Positions 1 to 9,105 are shown, counted from the first letter of the stretch. The stretch: 64,000 nt of DNA from Cryobacterium sp. Y82 (GCF_002929495.1 NZ_PJJJ01000034.1:1-64000), one strand, 5' to 3'. The notes: a model not told the origin generated them from the sequence alone. Numbers and translations are program-made.

Positions 1-95
1 TGATTCCTGATTCTCGCCCTACGTCAAACGGCGGACTTGCTGTTAGCTACTGGCCTCACCCAACCCTGGCACGTAGGGCCAGCGTACATTTCTTA

Positions 96-136
96 AACCC
101 CGCAGAAACCCTGCATTAACCCCGCAGATTGAAATT
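96..136. repeat. arm-like direct repeats left of tRNA fragment
   Basis: Two imperfect copies of a short module lie here: AACCCCGCAGAAACC from about 96 and AACCCCGCAGATTGAAATT from 118. Related copies lie on the other side of the tRNA-like fragment, at 2106-2134 and 2266-2277. Repeats of this kind beside a tRNA 3' end and a tyrosine integrase fragment look like arm-type integrase binding sites. The repeats are seen; the role is inferred. Confidence 0.5.
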
Positions 137-225
137 CACATGGGGGTCAGAATGTGATCACCGATCCAGTGTTTTACTGGGATCAGTGGCTGTGTTAGGC
201 CCATGTGACCCCGCTGAGCCTGGTT

Positions 226-268
226 CACGATAATCGTGGTGTCGCGGGTTCAATTCCCGCTCCCGCTA
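226..268 (+). other. tRNA 3'-end-like fragment (possible att site)
   Basis: The sequence has a perfect T arm: GCGGG (244-248), loop TTCAATT, CCCGC (256-260). It is followed by a 7-nt acceptor-like strand TCCCGCT and a discriminator A at 268. Just upstream CACGA-TAA-TCGTG (226-238) forms a hairpin like the long variable arm of a class II tRNA (Leu or Ser). No D arm, anticodon arm or 5' acceptor strand (AGCGGGA expected) can be found upstream, so this is not a whole tRNA. A 3' tRNA copy without its 5' half is the usual footprint of a tRNA-targeting integrative element. Confidence 0.5.
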
Positions 269-341
269 CACGGTACTCACTAGATGGCGAGTAGCCCTTG
301 AAGGTAGCGCTAGTCCAGGCACCCGGTGTGTAACCTCGGGA

Positions 342-470
342 CATCGTGAACAGTGGATCTCAGCACATCGTGGACGCTGGGTCTCACGGCTTCGTGTGTC
401 CTGTCTCAACGCATCGTGGACACACGATCTCATGACATCGTGGACACGATGTCTCACAGCATCGGAGACA
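342..470. repeat. 24-bp-period subterminal repeats of the IS
   Basis: A core CATCGTGGAC or close variant recurs at about 342, 366, 390 (degenerate, CTTCGTG), 412, 436 and 460, a spacing of 24, 24, 22, 24 and 24 bp. Each unit usually ends in TCTCA. The first three units lie in the terminal inverted repeat and have counterparts at the right end; the last three exist only at the left end, just before the transposase gene. Repeated transposase-binding sites that also control the promoter are one explanation. Confidence 0.75.
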
Positions 471-493
471 TTTACGGCGTTGATAGTTAGGGA

Positions 494-1930
494 ATGACGA
501 ATTCTCTTTCACCCCAGACTCGCGCCGCGATTGTGAATTACGACCCGACCCAGCCTCACGCGCTGTCGACTATCGGGTTCTGCCGCTCTTTGAAGATCTC
601 TCGGAGCGTGTTCTACAAGATCCGCGGGCGAGCTGTCCACGAGGCTGCTGCTGCGCTGCACCCGCGCTCCCGCGCCCCGACGGTCCCGGCCCGGCGTTAC
701 GGGCAGGTCGTCGTGAACGAGGTGGTCAAGATCCGCAAACAGCTCAAGACTGATGGCTGGGATTATGGTCCCCGCTCGATCTACTACGAAGCGGCCTTGT
801 CCAGCGGGTTTCCCGGAGGGAAGGTCCCGTCGGTGGCGACGATCGCACGTCTTCTGGCCAGCGTCGGGCAGGTGGACGCGTCGCCGAGGAAGCGACCGAA
901 GTCGTCCTACATCCCGTTCGTGCGCGCGACGGCGATGTCGCTGTGGCAACTGGACGCGTTCGAGTATCGGCTGGCGAACGGGCAGGTCGTCACGGTGTAT
1001 CAACTGCTCGATGACGCAAGCCGATACGACGTGGGCACCGACGCGTATTCGCGTCATGAGAACAGTGCTGATGCCAAGGACATGCTCGAACGGGCAATCG
1101 GCGCATGCGGGGCACCGAAGGAAGTTTTATCGGACAACTCCCTGGCGTTCAACCAGCTGCGCGCAGGCAGGATCGGCTCCGTAGAGATCTTTCTGGCATC
1201 GAAAGGAACCATGCCCATCAGCGGGCTGCCGGGCAAGCCCACCACACAGGGCAAGAACGAGCGCTCCCACCAGACGTTGATCCGTTTCCTCGACGCCGAC
1301 CGGCCAGCCACTCTCGAGCATCTCGGTGGCCGGATCCAGCGTTTCCGGGAGCACTACAACAATCGCTGGCCGCATCAAGCCCTCGAACAAGCCACGCCGC
1401 GGGCAGCGTGGGACTTGCTTGAGCACACGCCAGCGACCGAGCCGATCCCGCTGTCGGTGCTGGAAGCAAAAGCCTCGGAGTACCGGCGGGCCCGCTCGCG
1501 ACGACAGTCAGACCTTCACCGGGCGCCGTTAACGATCTCCAAGACCGGGCAGGTCATGCCCGACGACGACGCGCGGCCGCAAACAGCGGATCAGTCACTG
1601 GTGGAGATCACCAAAGCCAACCGGCGGGTCTACTTTCAGGGCTACCAGGTCTCCCTGCCGACTACCTACGCCGACCGCACGTTCTACCGGACGATCACCG
1701 ACGACGCTTTCTTGCTCACCGATCCCGTCACCGCTGAGATCGTGTTCTCATTCCCGCTGCCGATGGTCGCGCTGAACGTCCGAGGCCGATACGTTGCCTC
1801 GTACTCCATCCAGGGCGTTGACGTGACCCACCCGACGAAGCCCTGGGAACGCAAAAACGCGGAATACCAAACCCAGTTCGCCCAGCATCAAACTGATCTG
1901 CCCGCAGTACTCGGTGAGCCAGGTCGGTAG
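494..1930 (+). CDS. IS481-like DDE transposase
   Basis: This 478-aa protein moves the surrounding IS. The N-terminal 60 residues look like a helix-turn-helix (around GFCRSLKISRSVFYKIRGRA), followed by an HTH_21-like stretch (DYGPRSIYYE). The rve/DDE integrase core spans about residues 150-320: WQLDAFEYRL carries the first Asp, VLSDNSLAF the second, and GKPTTQGKNERSHQTL the Glu region. HYNNRWPHQALEQATPRAAW is the typical end of the core. A C-terminal domain of about 130 residues follows and is of unknown role. The ATG at 494 lies just inside the subterminal repeats. No frameshift is seen, so it is probably functional. Confidence 0.9.
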   Translation: MTNSLSPQTRAAIVNYDPTQPHALSTIGFCRSLKISRSVFYKIRGRAVHEAAAALHPRSRAPTVPARRYGQVVVNEVVKIRKQLKTDGWDYGPRSIYYEAALSSGFPGGKVPSVATIARLLASVGQVDASPRKRPKSSYIPFVRATAMSLWQLDAFEYRLANGQVVTVYQLLDDASRYDVGTDAYSRHENSADAKDMLERAIGACGAPKEVLSDNSLAFNQLRAGRIGSVEIFLASKGTMPISGLPGKPTTQGKNERSHQTLIRFLDADRPATLEHLGGRIQRFREHYNNRWPHQALEQATPRAAWDLLEHTPATEPIPLSVLEAKASEYRRARSRRQSDLHRAPLTISKTGQVMPDDDARPQTADQSLVEITKANRRVYFQGYQVSLPTTYADRTFYRTITDDAFLLTDPVTAEIVFSFPLPMVALNVRGRYVASYSIQGVDVTHPTKPWERKNAEYQTQFAQHQTDLPAVLGEPGR

Positions 1931-2052
1931 CTGTGCACGAAGCCGTGAGACCCAGCGTCCACGAAGTGATGAGATCCACTGTTCACGATGTCCCGAGGTT
2001 ACACACCGGGTGCCTGGACTAGCGCTACCTTCAAGGGCTACTCGCCACTAGA

Positions 2053-2091
2053 ATCGCCCCGGACTTCTGCGGAAGTCCGGGGCGATTTTTT
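2053..2091 (+). terminator. rho-independent terminator behind the tRNA-like end
   Basis: ATCGCCCCGGACTT (2053-2066) pairs perfectly with AAGTCCGGGGCGAT (2073-2086) around a 6-nt loop and is followed by TTTTTT. Before the IS inserted it would have stood about 15 nt behind the tRNA-like 3' end at 268, a normal tRNA terminator distance. Confidence 0.85.
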
Positions 2092-2105
2092 GTCGATTTT
2101 GAGCC

Positions 2106-2134
2106 AACCCCGCGGAAACCTCGCAGATTGAAAT
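2106..2134. repeat. arm-like repeat right of tRNA fragment
   Basis: AACCCCGCGGAAACC (from 2106) followed by CGCAGATTGAAAT (2122-2134) repeats the modules at 96-136. A further partial copy, ACCCCGCAGATT, lies at 2266-2277 and touches the stop codon of the integrase fragment. Confidence 0.5.
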
Positions 2135-2276
2135 CGTGTGTACTCGACTTCTCATCCTGTCAACGGCCCCTTTACGGCTGATTTTTCGCCTTTCTGGCGG
2201 CCATCGAGAGGGTGAAATTGGCCCGCGCCGCGGTGTCAGATGTTCACTTCATCGATCCGGCATAGACCCCGCAGAT

Positions 2277-2483
2277 TTAAACCGGTGACAGCAGGGAATT
2301 CATCGTTTCAGCCGCACGGATACCGCCTGTGTTCTTGGCCATGTAGACGTCCTGGGTTAGGGATGGGTTTGCGTGCCCGAGGTATTCCGCAACACCGTGC
2401 ACTTTCAGTGTCTGATTTCGCACCACAGCGACGTGGTGCGTCTGAATGGCGCCACTCAAGAGGCCATAAACGAGGCGAGACAC
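2277..2483 (-). pseudogene. tyrosine recombinase (integrase) C-terminal remnant
   Basis: The last 40 or so residues match the end of actinobacterial tyrosine integrases: VAEYLGHANPSLTQDVY carries the LGH motif and the active-site Tyr, followed by MAKNTGGIRAAETM. The upstream residues (SRLVYGLLSGAIQTHH) do not look like the expected HxLR region, so the catalytic Arg and His boxes are lost and the gene is decayed. The stop codon lies next to the arm-like repeats, the usual place for an int gene beside its attachment site. It probably drove the element that used the tRNA-like end at 226-268. Confidence 0.7.
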
Positions 2484-2810
2484 CTCGCTCGCATTAACCC
2501 GGCCTTACACGCCCCGTGTGCCGCGCACCCGAAAGCGCGGACCCTGCACGTCGGCCCTCCGCTCGACAACCACCAGCTCCTCTCCAGCGAGGCGGCAGCA
2601 ATGCGAGGCTCAGGCCTGGCTTGACATGTCTCCTGTGGCCCACGGCACTTCTCGTGGTATTTCCCAGCGGATCGGATCAGTGAAATCTGGTATTCCTGGA
2701 TCAGCACCGGTCACTTCCTTGAAATCGACGCTGCCGCCGGTGAAGTGGGCACGTCTGAACTCGACGGTCCATGGTGTGAAACCGAACCGACAACATTCAA
2801 CGGGTCCGTG
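2484..2810. other. no gene recognised
   Basis: Open frames here give no recognisable motifs and overlap each other on both strands. It is probably decayed DNA from the integrative element. I see no clear promoter, repeat or hairpin. Confidence 0.5.
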
Positions 2811-4157
2811 TCAGGACTCTGTGATGCTCCCCGTCCACGCGCTGAGATTCGTGACGATAGCCGGAATATTTGTGTTCAGCCATTGCATTCCCGTTTCGGG
2901 GGTCGCCGCGACGAGGACCGCCTCGATGACAAGCCCATTCGTGTACCAGGCAACCTGCGCGACGGAGTAAGCGTCGCCGCCCTCCGGTGTCACAGTTCTG
3001 GTCGTTACGACCGCCTTCCCGTTATGCATGCTTGCGGCGTCAGACATGTCTGGCCATTGAAAGGAACCGTCACGGTTGACGAGGTACGACTCGACGTCGA
3101 CCTGCCCGTCCGGCACGTAGGCTATGACCCGCATCGCCCCGTCTCGGCATTCGAATGACGGCCAGGTGAGGTCTTTCTTGCCAGTCTTCTGAAATCCGTA
3201 AAGGGCGTTCCATTTCAACGACTGGTACGACGTCGTAGTGAGCCCGCCATATAGGTCCGCTGACTCGACAGCAAAGGGGCATGTCGAGATCCCAATGTTG
3301 AGCGCGTCGGTGCTCTTCTGAACAGCCGCTGCTGCGCTTGAGGTCACAGTCGCCGCGGCGTCGATGGTTTGCTGATCCAAGGTGGTGACGCCGGTTCCGG
3401 TGTTCGGCGGTACACAACCGAGGTTTGGGTTCGACACCCAGAACACGGGACGGTGGCTTGTGGTCCCGTAGGTATAGTCGGTCAGGCAGGGGCTCTTTTC
3501 TGCCGGACCGTAAAGCCCGAGGACCCAAGTCGCAGGCCCGTTGGTGAGGTCCGCGACGACTCCGGGCGCCGCATCCTCACCGATGTTGAAGGTGAGGTCA
3601 AGGCTGCTAGTGCCTGACACTGGCGTCCCAGATATAAACTCGCCACTGAAGCCGTCGGAGAAGATTGTTGTGATCGTGCAATAGTTCGTTCCTTCGAATG
3701 CCCAAACCTTCGGTTTTGTAGGACCAAGGAACCAGTCAGTGTCCAGCTGACAGACTGGGGACTCCTCCGGCCAATACCCTTCAAGCCAGAAGTGGAGAAG
3801 CTGCGACTCAGGGGCGTTTCGTGACGGCGTCGTATTCGTCAACACCTTCGTTATCGGGGCTGACCATGTGAGATCGGTCGTCCCCGGCTTCGCGTTAGTC
3901 ACTGAAGTTGTCGGCGCGGCAGAACCGATACTAATCAGTGCATCGAATGTATAGCCATCTGAAGTGGTGAGCCCTTTTACCTTTCCGGATGGCGACGATG
4001 CAGCATCCGCGATCGTAACGGCGCCGGTGTGGACGACCTCAGCAAGTTCTCTGGCTTTGTTTGGCTGAGGCGCAGCCTCACGATCGGCGACACTGCTCGA
4101 GCATCCGGCCAGCAACGCAACGATTGCGACTGCCGCCGTCACATGCGTAAGTCTCAT
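2811..4157 (-). CDS. lipoprotein of unknown function
   Basis: I do not recognise the family of this 448-aa protein. It begins MRLTHVTAAVAIVALLAGC, a short lipoprotein signal peptide with lipobox LLAG-C, so it should be exported and lipid-anchored. The start at 4157 is chosen because GAGAGGG lies just upstream and the signal peptide begins there; the frame runs further 5' without sense. The mature part is Thr/Ser-rich with scattered Cys residues (CQLDTDWF, NYCTITT, SPCLTDYTYG, NLGCVPP, ISTCPF, FECRDG), which could form disulfides. It stands alone between mobile-element remnants, so it may be cargo of a lost island. Confidence 0.8.
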   Translation of the reverse strand: MRLTHVTAAVAIVALLAGCSSSVADREAAPQPNKARELAEVVHTGAVTIADAASSPSGKVKGLTTSDGYTFDALISIGSAAPTTSVTNAKPGTTDLTWSAPITKVLTNTTPSRNAPESQLLHFWLEGYWPEESPVCQLDTDWFLGPTKPKVWAFEGTNYCTITTIFSDGFSGEFISGTPVSGTSSLDLTFNIGEDAAPGVVADLTNGPATWVLGLYGPAEKSPCLTDYTYGTTSHRPVFWVSNPNLGCVPPNTGTGVTTLDQQTIDAAATVTSSAAAAVQKSTDALNIGISTCPFAVESADLYGGLTTTSYQSLKWNALYGFQKTGKKDLTWPSFECRDGAMRVIAYVPDGQVDVESYLVNRDGSFQWPDMSDAASMHNGKAVVTTRTVTPEGGDAYSVAQVAWYTNGLVIEAVLVAATPETGMQWLNTNIPAIVTNLSAWTGSITES

Positions 4158-4511
4158 CTGTATCCCTCTCGTTTGACCGCCCATCGGCAATCTCCCGCTC
4201 AGGCTAGTGGGTGCCCGCATCCAGCAACAAGCCTCCATTACCTTGGGCAGTGTGCCTATGGCCCGATTACGGTCTCCGTTTACAGACGGCCCCATGGGGC
4301 GGCTAATCGGCGTACAGTCGGGAATCGCGAGCACTACCGACTGAGCTGCGATCGGACGTTATGTTGACCTTTATTGTTGGCATTTTTTGTCTGTGCGGGT
4401 CTTGCGCTATCGACGCGTTCGGGGATCCTCGAGGCGCGAGCCGGAGGCGATCGACAAATTTCGCTATGGAGAAACGATCAAAGTTAGCGACGGCTGCTGG
4501 GCGGCCGGCTT
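4158..4511. other. no gene recognised; 5' part of IS110 copy missing
   Basis: This stretch lies between the lipoprotein start and the truncated IS110 transposase. No N-terminal DEDD domain of an IS110 transposase can be read here in any frame, so the 5' half of that element is deleted rather than frameshifted. Confidence 0.5.
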
Positions 4512-5345
4512 GTGCAAGCAGCGGCGGGACTCCTCGTCAGAATTGGGGCCGCCTTGGTTTCCGCTCCCGAGCACGTGCGCAGCAGGTTTCGCGCATTGAC
4601 GAGCGCGCAACTCATCCCGGCGTTGGAGCATTCCCGTCCAATGGGAAACCTCGCGGACCCTGACACCGCGACGGCCCTCACTGTGAAGAAACTCGCCGCC
4701 CGATACCGATTTCTCGAGCGGGAGATTCTTGACACCGATGCAGGGCTGGCAGAGATTCTCCGAGACTGCGCGCCGCTGTTGCGGGACGTCCCCGGCGTTG
4801 GAATCGAAGTAGCCAGCCAACTCCTCGTCACCGTAGGCGACAACCCCGAACGCAGCGCCACGGAAGCGCAGTTCGCGGCCCTTGTCGGCGTCGCCCCGAT
4901 ACCCGCGTCATCCGGCAAGACGAGCCGGCACAGGCTCAGCCGCGGCGGCGACAGAGCCGCCAACGCGGCAATCCACCACGTCGTCGTCTCACGCCTCGCC
5001 ACCGACTCCCGGACGAGAGAATATGCAGCCCGACGAACGGCTCAAGGCAAGACCAAGAAGGAAAACATGCGCTGCCTAAAACGATACGTCGCCCGGGAGC
5101 TCTACCGTCAGCTCACCAACCCGCAAGCGGCGCCCTCGATCACCGATCTTCGCACCTCCCGCGAGGAACTCCACATCACCCTCCGAGAGGCGGGAGAACA
5201 CCTCAACACCTGGCCTGGCACCCTCTCACGAATCGAACGAGGACTCAGCCGAGACGACAACCTCGCTAGCCAACTCCGAGATTGGCTCCACGAGCAAAAG
5301 GAAGCCCAAAAAATCCATTGACAACTATAGGAGCATCACGTAGGG
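4512..5345 (+). pseudogene. 5'-truncated IS110-family transposase and IS end
   Basis: The reading frame (4512-5321) is the C-terminal two thirds of an IS110/IS116-type transposase. VRIGAALVSAPEHVRSRF is the linker, and the transposase_20 region follows: LLRDVPGVGIEVASQLL, FAALVGVAPIPASSGKTS, RHRLSRGGDRAANAAIH, then TKKENMRCLKRYVAREL. The N-terminal DEDD nuclease domain is absent, so it cannot be active. The last 60 residues (REAGEHLNTWPGTLSRIERG) form an XRE-like helix-turn-helix, an extension I know from some actinobacterial IS110 proteins. CATTGACAACTATAGGAGCATCA-like sequence behind the stop resembles an IS110 end. Confidence 0.8.
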
Positions 5346-5361
5346 AGAGGGGTGGAATGAC

Positions 5362-6363
5362 ATGAGTGAGAATAGCGTGCGTACCGAGATGGTTCGGAAA
5401 GTTTTGGCGGGGGCCTCGTTGTGCGTACCGGTGTTGGTCGTGATCATCTCGTGGCGGGTCTGGCGTGGCGACCTTCCCACTGAGCTCGCCTCGCACTGGT
5501 CAGGTTCAGGGCCGGCCGACGATGCGATGGCTGTGGGAACGCTGCTCGCCCTAAACCTCGGAATGACAGGCGTGCCGGCCGTCGCTGGAGTCGCGATAAG
5601 TGTCTGGCCCGGAATGAGCGCGCGCGCCAAGCGAGGCGCTTATTTCTTCCTCGGCGTGTTCGGCGGAATGGGTGCCGCTATATGGCTGCTCTCCGCTGGC
5701 CTGACGATGCAGGTCGGCGACCCGTATGAAGTTGTGCTCGGAGCATGGGTCATCGTTTCATTCGTCGCCGCCGGCTATGGGATCATTCCCTTCCTAATCG
5801 CACCAAGGCCCCGGCTGGAGGCGACGGATGTCCAGAGGCGAATCGAATTCGCGCCCAGTGCCATTGGTGCTTGGTCCCAAACGATCTCGGGAAACCTGTT
5901 CCTGTGGGTGGCGATTGGACTGATCATTCTCGGTTCCGTCATCTATGGGCCAGCGGTCGTCGCCGGGCGGGCCTCGGACCAAATCGTTGGCATCGCCGTG
6001 ATCGCTGTCACCATTGTGTTAGTTGCCTCGTTCGTTCGGTTGCGCGTGACGGCAGATTGGCGGGGTCTGCGGGTGGTCTCGGCCATATTTCGGATTCCAT
6101 TGAGGCGCATCCACCTAGAAGCCATTGCTGTCGTCGAGGCCGCCGAACTTCGACCCGCTGAGTGGGGCGGGTGGGGATACCGAATCATGCCCGGACGATC
6201 CGCTGTCATTTTGAGGAAGGGGCCCGGGCTGATTGTGACGACAAAAAACGAGAAGCAGTTCGCGATCAGTCTCGACGATCCCGAAACGCCGGCAGCCCTG
6301 CTGGCAACGCTTCGAGACGACAATGCTGCAGCCCCGGAGATGCCGAGGGAAAGCAAGCGATGA
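5362..6363 (+). CDS. DUF1648-like multi-pass membrane protein
   Basis: This 333-aa integral membrane protein has about six hydrophobic segments in the first 230 residues. Near the N-terminus LPTELASHWSGSGPADDAM resembles the DUF1648 signature (Pro, His, Gly, D near the first helix). The C-terminal 100 residues are soluble (RVTADWRGLRVVSAIFRIPLRRI, then a beta-rich part), like a PH-type domain. Proteins with this plan are of unknown role, some linked to SdpI-type immunity. GGAGAGGGGTGG ahead of the ATG supports the start. It stands alone just after the IS110 remnant. Confidence 0.75.
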   Translation: MSENSVRTEMVRKVLAGASLCVPVLVVIISWRVWRGDLPTELASHWSGSGPADDAMAVGTLLALNLGMTGVPAVAGVAISVWPGMSARAKRGAYFFLGVFGGMGAAIWLLSAGLTMQVGDPYEVVLGAWVIVSFVAAGYGIIPFLIAPRPRLEATDVQRRIEFAPSAIGAWSQTISGNLFLWVAIGLIILGSVIYGPAVVAGRASDQIVGIAVIAVTIVLVASFVRLRVTADWRGLRVVSAIFRIPLRRIHLEAIAVVEAAELRPAEWGGWGYRIMPGRSAVILRKGPGLIVTTKNEKQFAISLDDPETPAALLATLRDDNAAAPEMPRESKR

Positions 6364-6701
6364 CGGGGATGCCCGGCGCCGGGGCCTCCCTCAGACGGCG
6401 CTGGTGAGAGGCTTGAGCTGGTGCAGGTGAATACGTTCGGACCTGTCGACGGTTCGCCGGTACTTCTTTGCGCCGTTCGGATGTCGTGTTGGCTGTCAGG
6501 AACGTTGTCGGCCGAATCGATACGGCGTGCCAATAGGATCACTGCGGTGGGGGCGTCGTGGCTGCTCGCCGGCGGAAGGTGCGGGTCTTTTCTCAGCCTG
6601 GGCCGAGGGCCTTTGGTATTCTGGATAAATAATGGACCCTGATAAACCCTCGCCCCTTTCATCGCTTTCTCGCACAATGTCCCCGATTTTGAGGGGGCCA
6701 C
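6364..6701. other. intergenic, no gene recognised
   Basis: No convincing coding frame is seen. The end of the region holds the ribosome binding site GAGGGGGCCAC of the following gene. The rest shows no clear hairpin or repeat. Confidence 0.45.
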
Positions 6702-8072
6702 ATGCTGTTTGAGTGGGCGATGGTGGGGGTAGGCCTGCTCCTGACCGTGGGCACGGGTATCTTCGTGGCGGCCGAGTTCTCCCTCGTCACGTTGAATCGT
6801 AACGATCTCGAGGCCCGTCAGGAACGTGGTGAAAAGGGTCTCGGACCGACCATCAAGGCGCTGAAAATCACGTCGACGCACTTGTCGAGCGCGCAACTGG
6901 GCATCACCCTGACAACACTGCTGACCGGGTTCACGTTCGAGCCCGCAATTACATCTCTGCTGACCGAGCCATTGGCAGGCGTCGGCGTACCAGACGGCCT
7001 GATCCCCGTGCTCGGCTCCATCATCGCGATTTCAGTAGCGACGCTGTTCTCCATGGTGATTGGCGAGCTCGTGCCGAAAAACTTTGCCTTGGCCGTACCG
7101 TTGGCCACGGCCAAAATCGTCGTGCCCCCGCAAGCACTGTTCACCGCGATCTTCAAACCGATCATCTTGCTGTTCAACAACACTGCCAACGCCCTGATCC
7201 GAATGGTGGGCATCGAGCCCAAGGAAGAACTATCGGGCGCGCGCACCGCGGAAGAACTTAGCTTCCTGGTGCGGCGGTCGGCCCTGGAGGGCGTGCTCGA
7301 CACCGATCATGCGGCAATGCTGCACCGCACGCTCCGGTTCGCCGATCACACGGTCGCCGACGTCATGACACCTCGGGTGCGGATGGCCTCGGTCCAGGTC
7401 GCTGATACAGCCGAGAGCATCGTGCGGCTGTCCACAGCCACCGGCTACTCGCGGTTTCCCGTCATTGATAAGAACTCCGACGACATTGTCGGGGTCCTAC
7501 ACGTTAAGCAGGCTTTCGCAGTCGAACTTGACCGCCGCGACCAGATCACTGCCAACGAACTCAAGGTGGACGCGCTGCGTGTACCCGAGTCGATGGCCGT
7601 GGACACTCTCCTCGCTCTGCTGCGTAAGCAGGGCTTCCAGATCGCGGTCGTCGCTGATGAATACGGCGGAACGGCGGGCATAGTCACGCTGGAGGACCTC
7701 GTCGAAGAACTCGTGGGCGAGCTGGAAGACGAGCATGATCGGGCGAAAGCTGGCGTCATCCGCTCGGGGCGCTCCCTGGTGTTCGACGCCAGCTGGCGGC
7801 CGGACGAACTGCTCGATCGTGCCGGTGTAACCGTTCCCGACGACGGCGACTACGAAACCGTTGCCGGGTTCATCGCCGATCAGCTCGACCGGATTCCCGA
7901 GGTGGGCGACGAGGTCCCGGTCGACGGAGGGGTCTTGCGGATCGACAGGGTGGATGGCGTTCAGGTTCAACGCGTGCGCTACACGCCCTCTGACCCGGAA
8001 CATGACCCGAGTCTGGCTTCCAGACACGACCGAATCGTCAACCAAATTCAGAAGGACCTGACCCATGAGTGA
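6702..8072 (+). CDS. CNNM/CBS hemolysin-family membrane protein (CorC/TlyC-like)
   Basis: This 456-aa protein has the three-part CNNM layout: a DUF21 membrane domain (about residues 1-200, with FVAAEFSLVTLNRND and MVIGELVPKNFALA), a pair of CBS domains (VADVMTPRVRMASVQV, then FQIAVVADEYGGTAGIVTLEDLVEELVGEL) and a CorC_HlyC domain at the C-terminus (SWRPDELLDRAGV, VAGFIADQLDRIPEVGD). Relatives are Mg2+ or Co2+ transport proteins; hemolysin is an old label. It overlaps the next gene, of the same family, by 8 bp, so the two are probably co-translated and may form a heteromer. Confidence 0.92.
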   Translation: MLFEWAMVGVGLLLTVGTGIFVAAEFSLVTLNRNDLEARQERGEKGLGPTIKALKITSTHLSSAQLGITLTTLLTGFTFEPAITSLLTEPLAGVGVPDGLIPVLGSIIAISVATLFSMVIGELVPKNFALAVPLATAKIVVPPQALFTAIFKPIILLFNNTANALIRMVGIEPKEELSGARTAEELSFLVRRSALEGVLDTDHAAMLHRTLRFADHTVADVMTPRVRMASVQVADTAESIVRLSTATGYSRFPVIDKNSDDIVGVLHVKQAFAVELDRRDQITANELKVDALRVPESMAVDTLLALLRKQGFQIAVVADEYGGTAGIVTLEDLVEELVGELEDEHDRAKAGVIRSGRSLVFDASWRPDELLDRAGVTVPDDGDYETVAGFIADQLDRIPEVGDEVPVDGGVLRIDRVDGVQVQRVRYTPSDPEHDPSLASRHDRIVNQIQKDLTHE

Positions 8073-9105
8073 GTACTGGCCGGGCCTGATCTGGCTCGTC
8101 GTGCTGTTGATTATCAACGCATTCTTCGTCGGCGCCGAGTTCGCCGTGATCTCGGCCCGCCGGTCGCAGATCGAACCCCTCGCCGAACGCGGCAGTAAGG
8201 CAGCGAAGACCACCCTGTGGGCGATGGAGCACGCGACCCTGATGCTGGCCACCAGCCAACTCGGCATCACCGTGTGCTCGCTGCTGATCCTGAACGTTTC
8301 CGAGCCGGCCATTCACGGTCTGTTGGAGTACCCACTCGCCGTGACCGGACTTTCCGACGCCGCGATCAGCGTGATCGCTTTTGGTATCGCTTTGGCGCTG
8401 GTGACCTTCCTGCACGTCGTGTTTGGCGAAATGATTCCCAAGAATATTTCCTTCTCCGTTCCCGACCGCGCTGCGCTCATCCTGGCGCCGCCGCTCGTGC
8501 TCGTCGCCCGCATCTTCCGCCCCGTTATTGGCAGCTTGAACTGGTTGGCGAACGGGGTGCTGCGCCTGTTCAAGGTGCAGCCCAAGAATGAGGCGACCAG
8601 CGCGTTCACCCTCGACGAGGTCGCCGGCATCGTGGAAGAGTCCACGCGCGAAGGAATGCTGCAGGATGCCTCGGGCACCCTCTCGGCTGCGTTCGAGTTC
8701 ACCTCGAAACGCGTCTCCGATGTGGAAGTCCCCATCTCGTCCATGGTTCACCTTCCGGCTTTGGCGTCGCCGTCCGACATTCAACGGGCCGTCGCCCAAC
8801 ACGGATACTCCCGCTACATTCTCACCGACGAGGACGGGCATCCCACCGGATACCTGCACCTCAAGGACGTCATGGACCTCACCGACGCAGACGCGTTCAC
8901 CCGGCCCGTGCCCGGCAAACGCATCCGTCGCCTGGCGTCCGTCTTCCGGGACAGCGAGCTGGAAGATGCCCTGGCAGCCATGCGTCGCCTGGGAGCGCAC
9001 GTCGCCACGTCCTTCGACGCGGACGGTGTCGCCACCGGAGTCTTGTTCCTCGAAGACATCATTGAAGAACTCATCGGAGAGATCGAAGACGCCACTAGCA
9101 TTTAG
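8065..9105 (+). CDS. second CNNM/CBS hemolysin-family membrane protein
   Basis: This 346-aa protein is a paralogue of the upstream gene, with the same DUF21 membrane part (FFVGAEFAVISARRSQIEPL, HVVFGEMIPKNISFS) and CBS pair (VEVPISSMVHLPALAS, VATGVLFLEDIIEELIGEIED). It stops right after the CBS region and lacks the C-terminal CorC_HlyC domain of its partner. The ATG sits inside the end of the preceding gene. Tandem long and short members of this family are common in actinobacteria. The transported ion is not shown by sequence. Confidence 0.9.
   Translation: MSEYWPGLIWLVVLLIINAFFVGAEFAVISARRSQIEPLAERGSKAAKTTLWAMEHATLMLATSQLGITVCSLLILNVSEPAIHGLLEYPLAVTGLSDAAISVIAFGIALALVTFLHVVFGEMIPKNISFSVPDRAALILAPPLVLVARIFRPVIGSLNWLANGVLRLFKVQPKNEATSAFTLDEVAGIVEESTREGMLQDASGTLSAAFEFTSKRVSDVEVPISSMVHLPALASPSDIQRAVAQHGYSRYILTDEDGHPTGYLHLKDVMDLTDADAFTRPVPGKRIRRLASVFRDSELEDALAAMRRLGAHVATSFDADGVATGVLFLEDIIEELIGEIEDATSI

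Larger units (their letters stand above)
285..2047 (+). mobile_element. complete IS481-like insertion sequence, 112-bp terminal repeats
   Basis: The element is 1763 bp, begins TGGCGAG and ends CTCGCCA. It is flanked by a 5-bp direct repeat CTAGA (280-284 and 2048-2052), the target site duplication. The terminal inverted repeats match over 112 bp (285-396 against 1936-2047) with two mismatches, much longer than the 15-40 bp usual for IS elements. One transposase gene fills the interior. The IS has landed between the tRNA-like 3' end at 268 and a terminator at 2053. Intact ends, intact target duplication and an intact gene suggest recent insertion. IS481-like is a family guess from the protein. 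Confidence 0.9.

Noticed and set aside
226..268. 3' end of tmRNA (ssrA)
   Set aside because: The T arm would fit, but tmRNA needs a GGGG-type 5' start and a tag ORF upstream, and neither is in positions 1-225. The acceptor strand TCCCGCT also does not match.
342..470. CRISPR array
   Set aside because: The units are about 24 bp with no unique spacers, and they are part of the IS ends. No cas gene is present.
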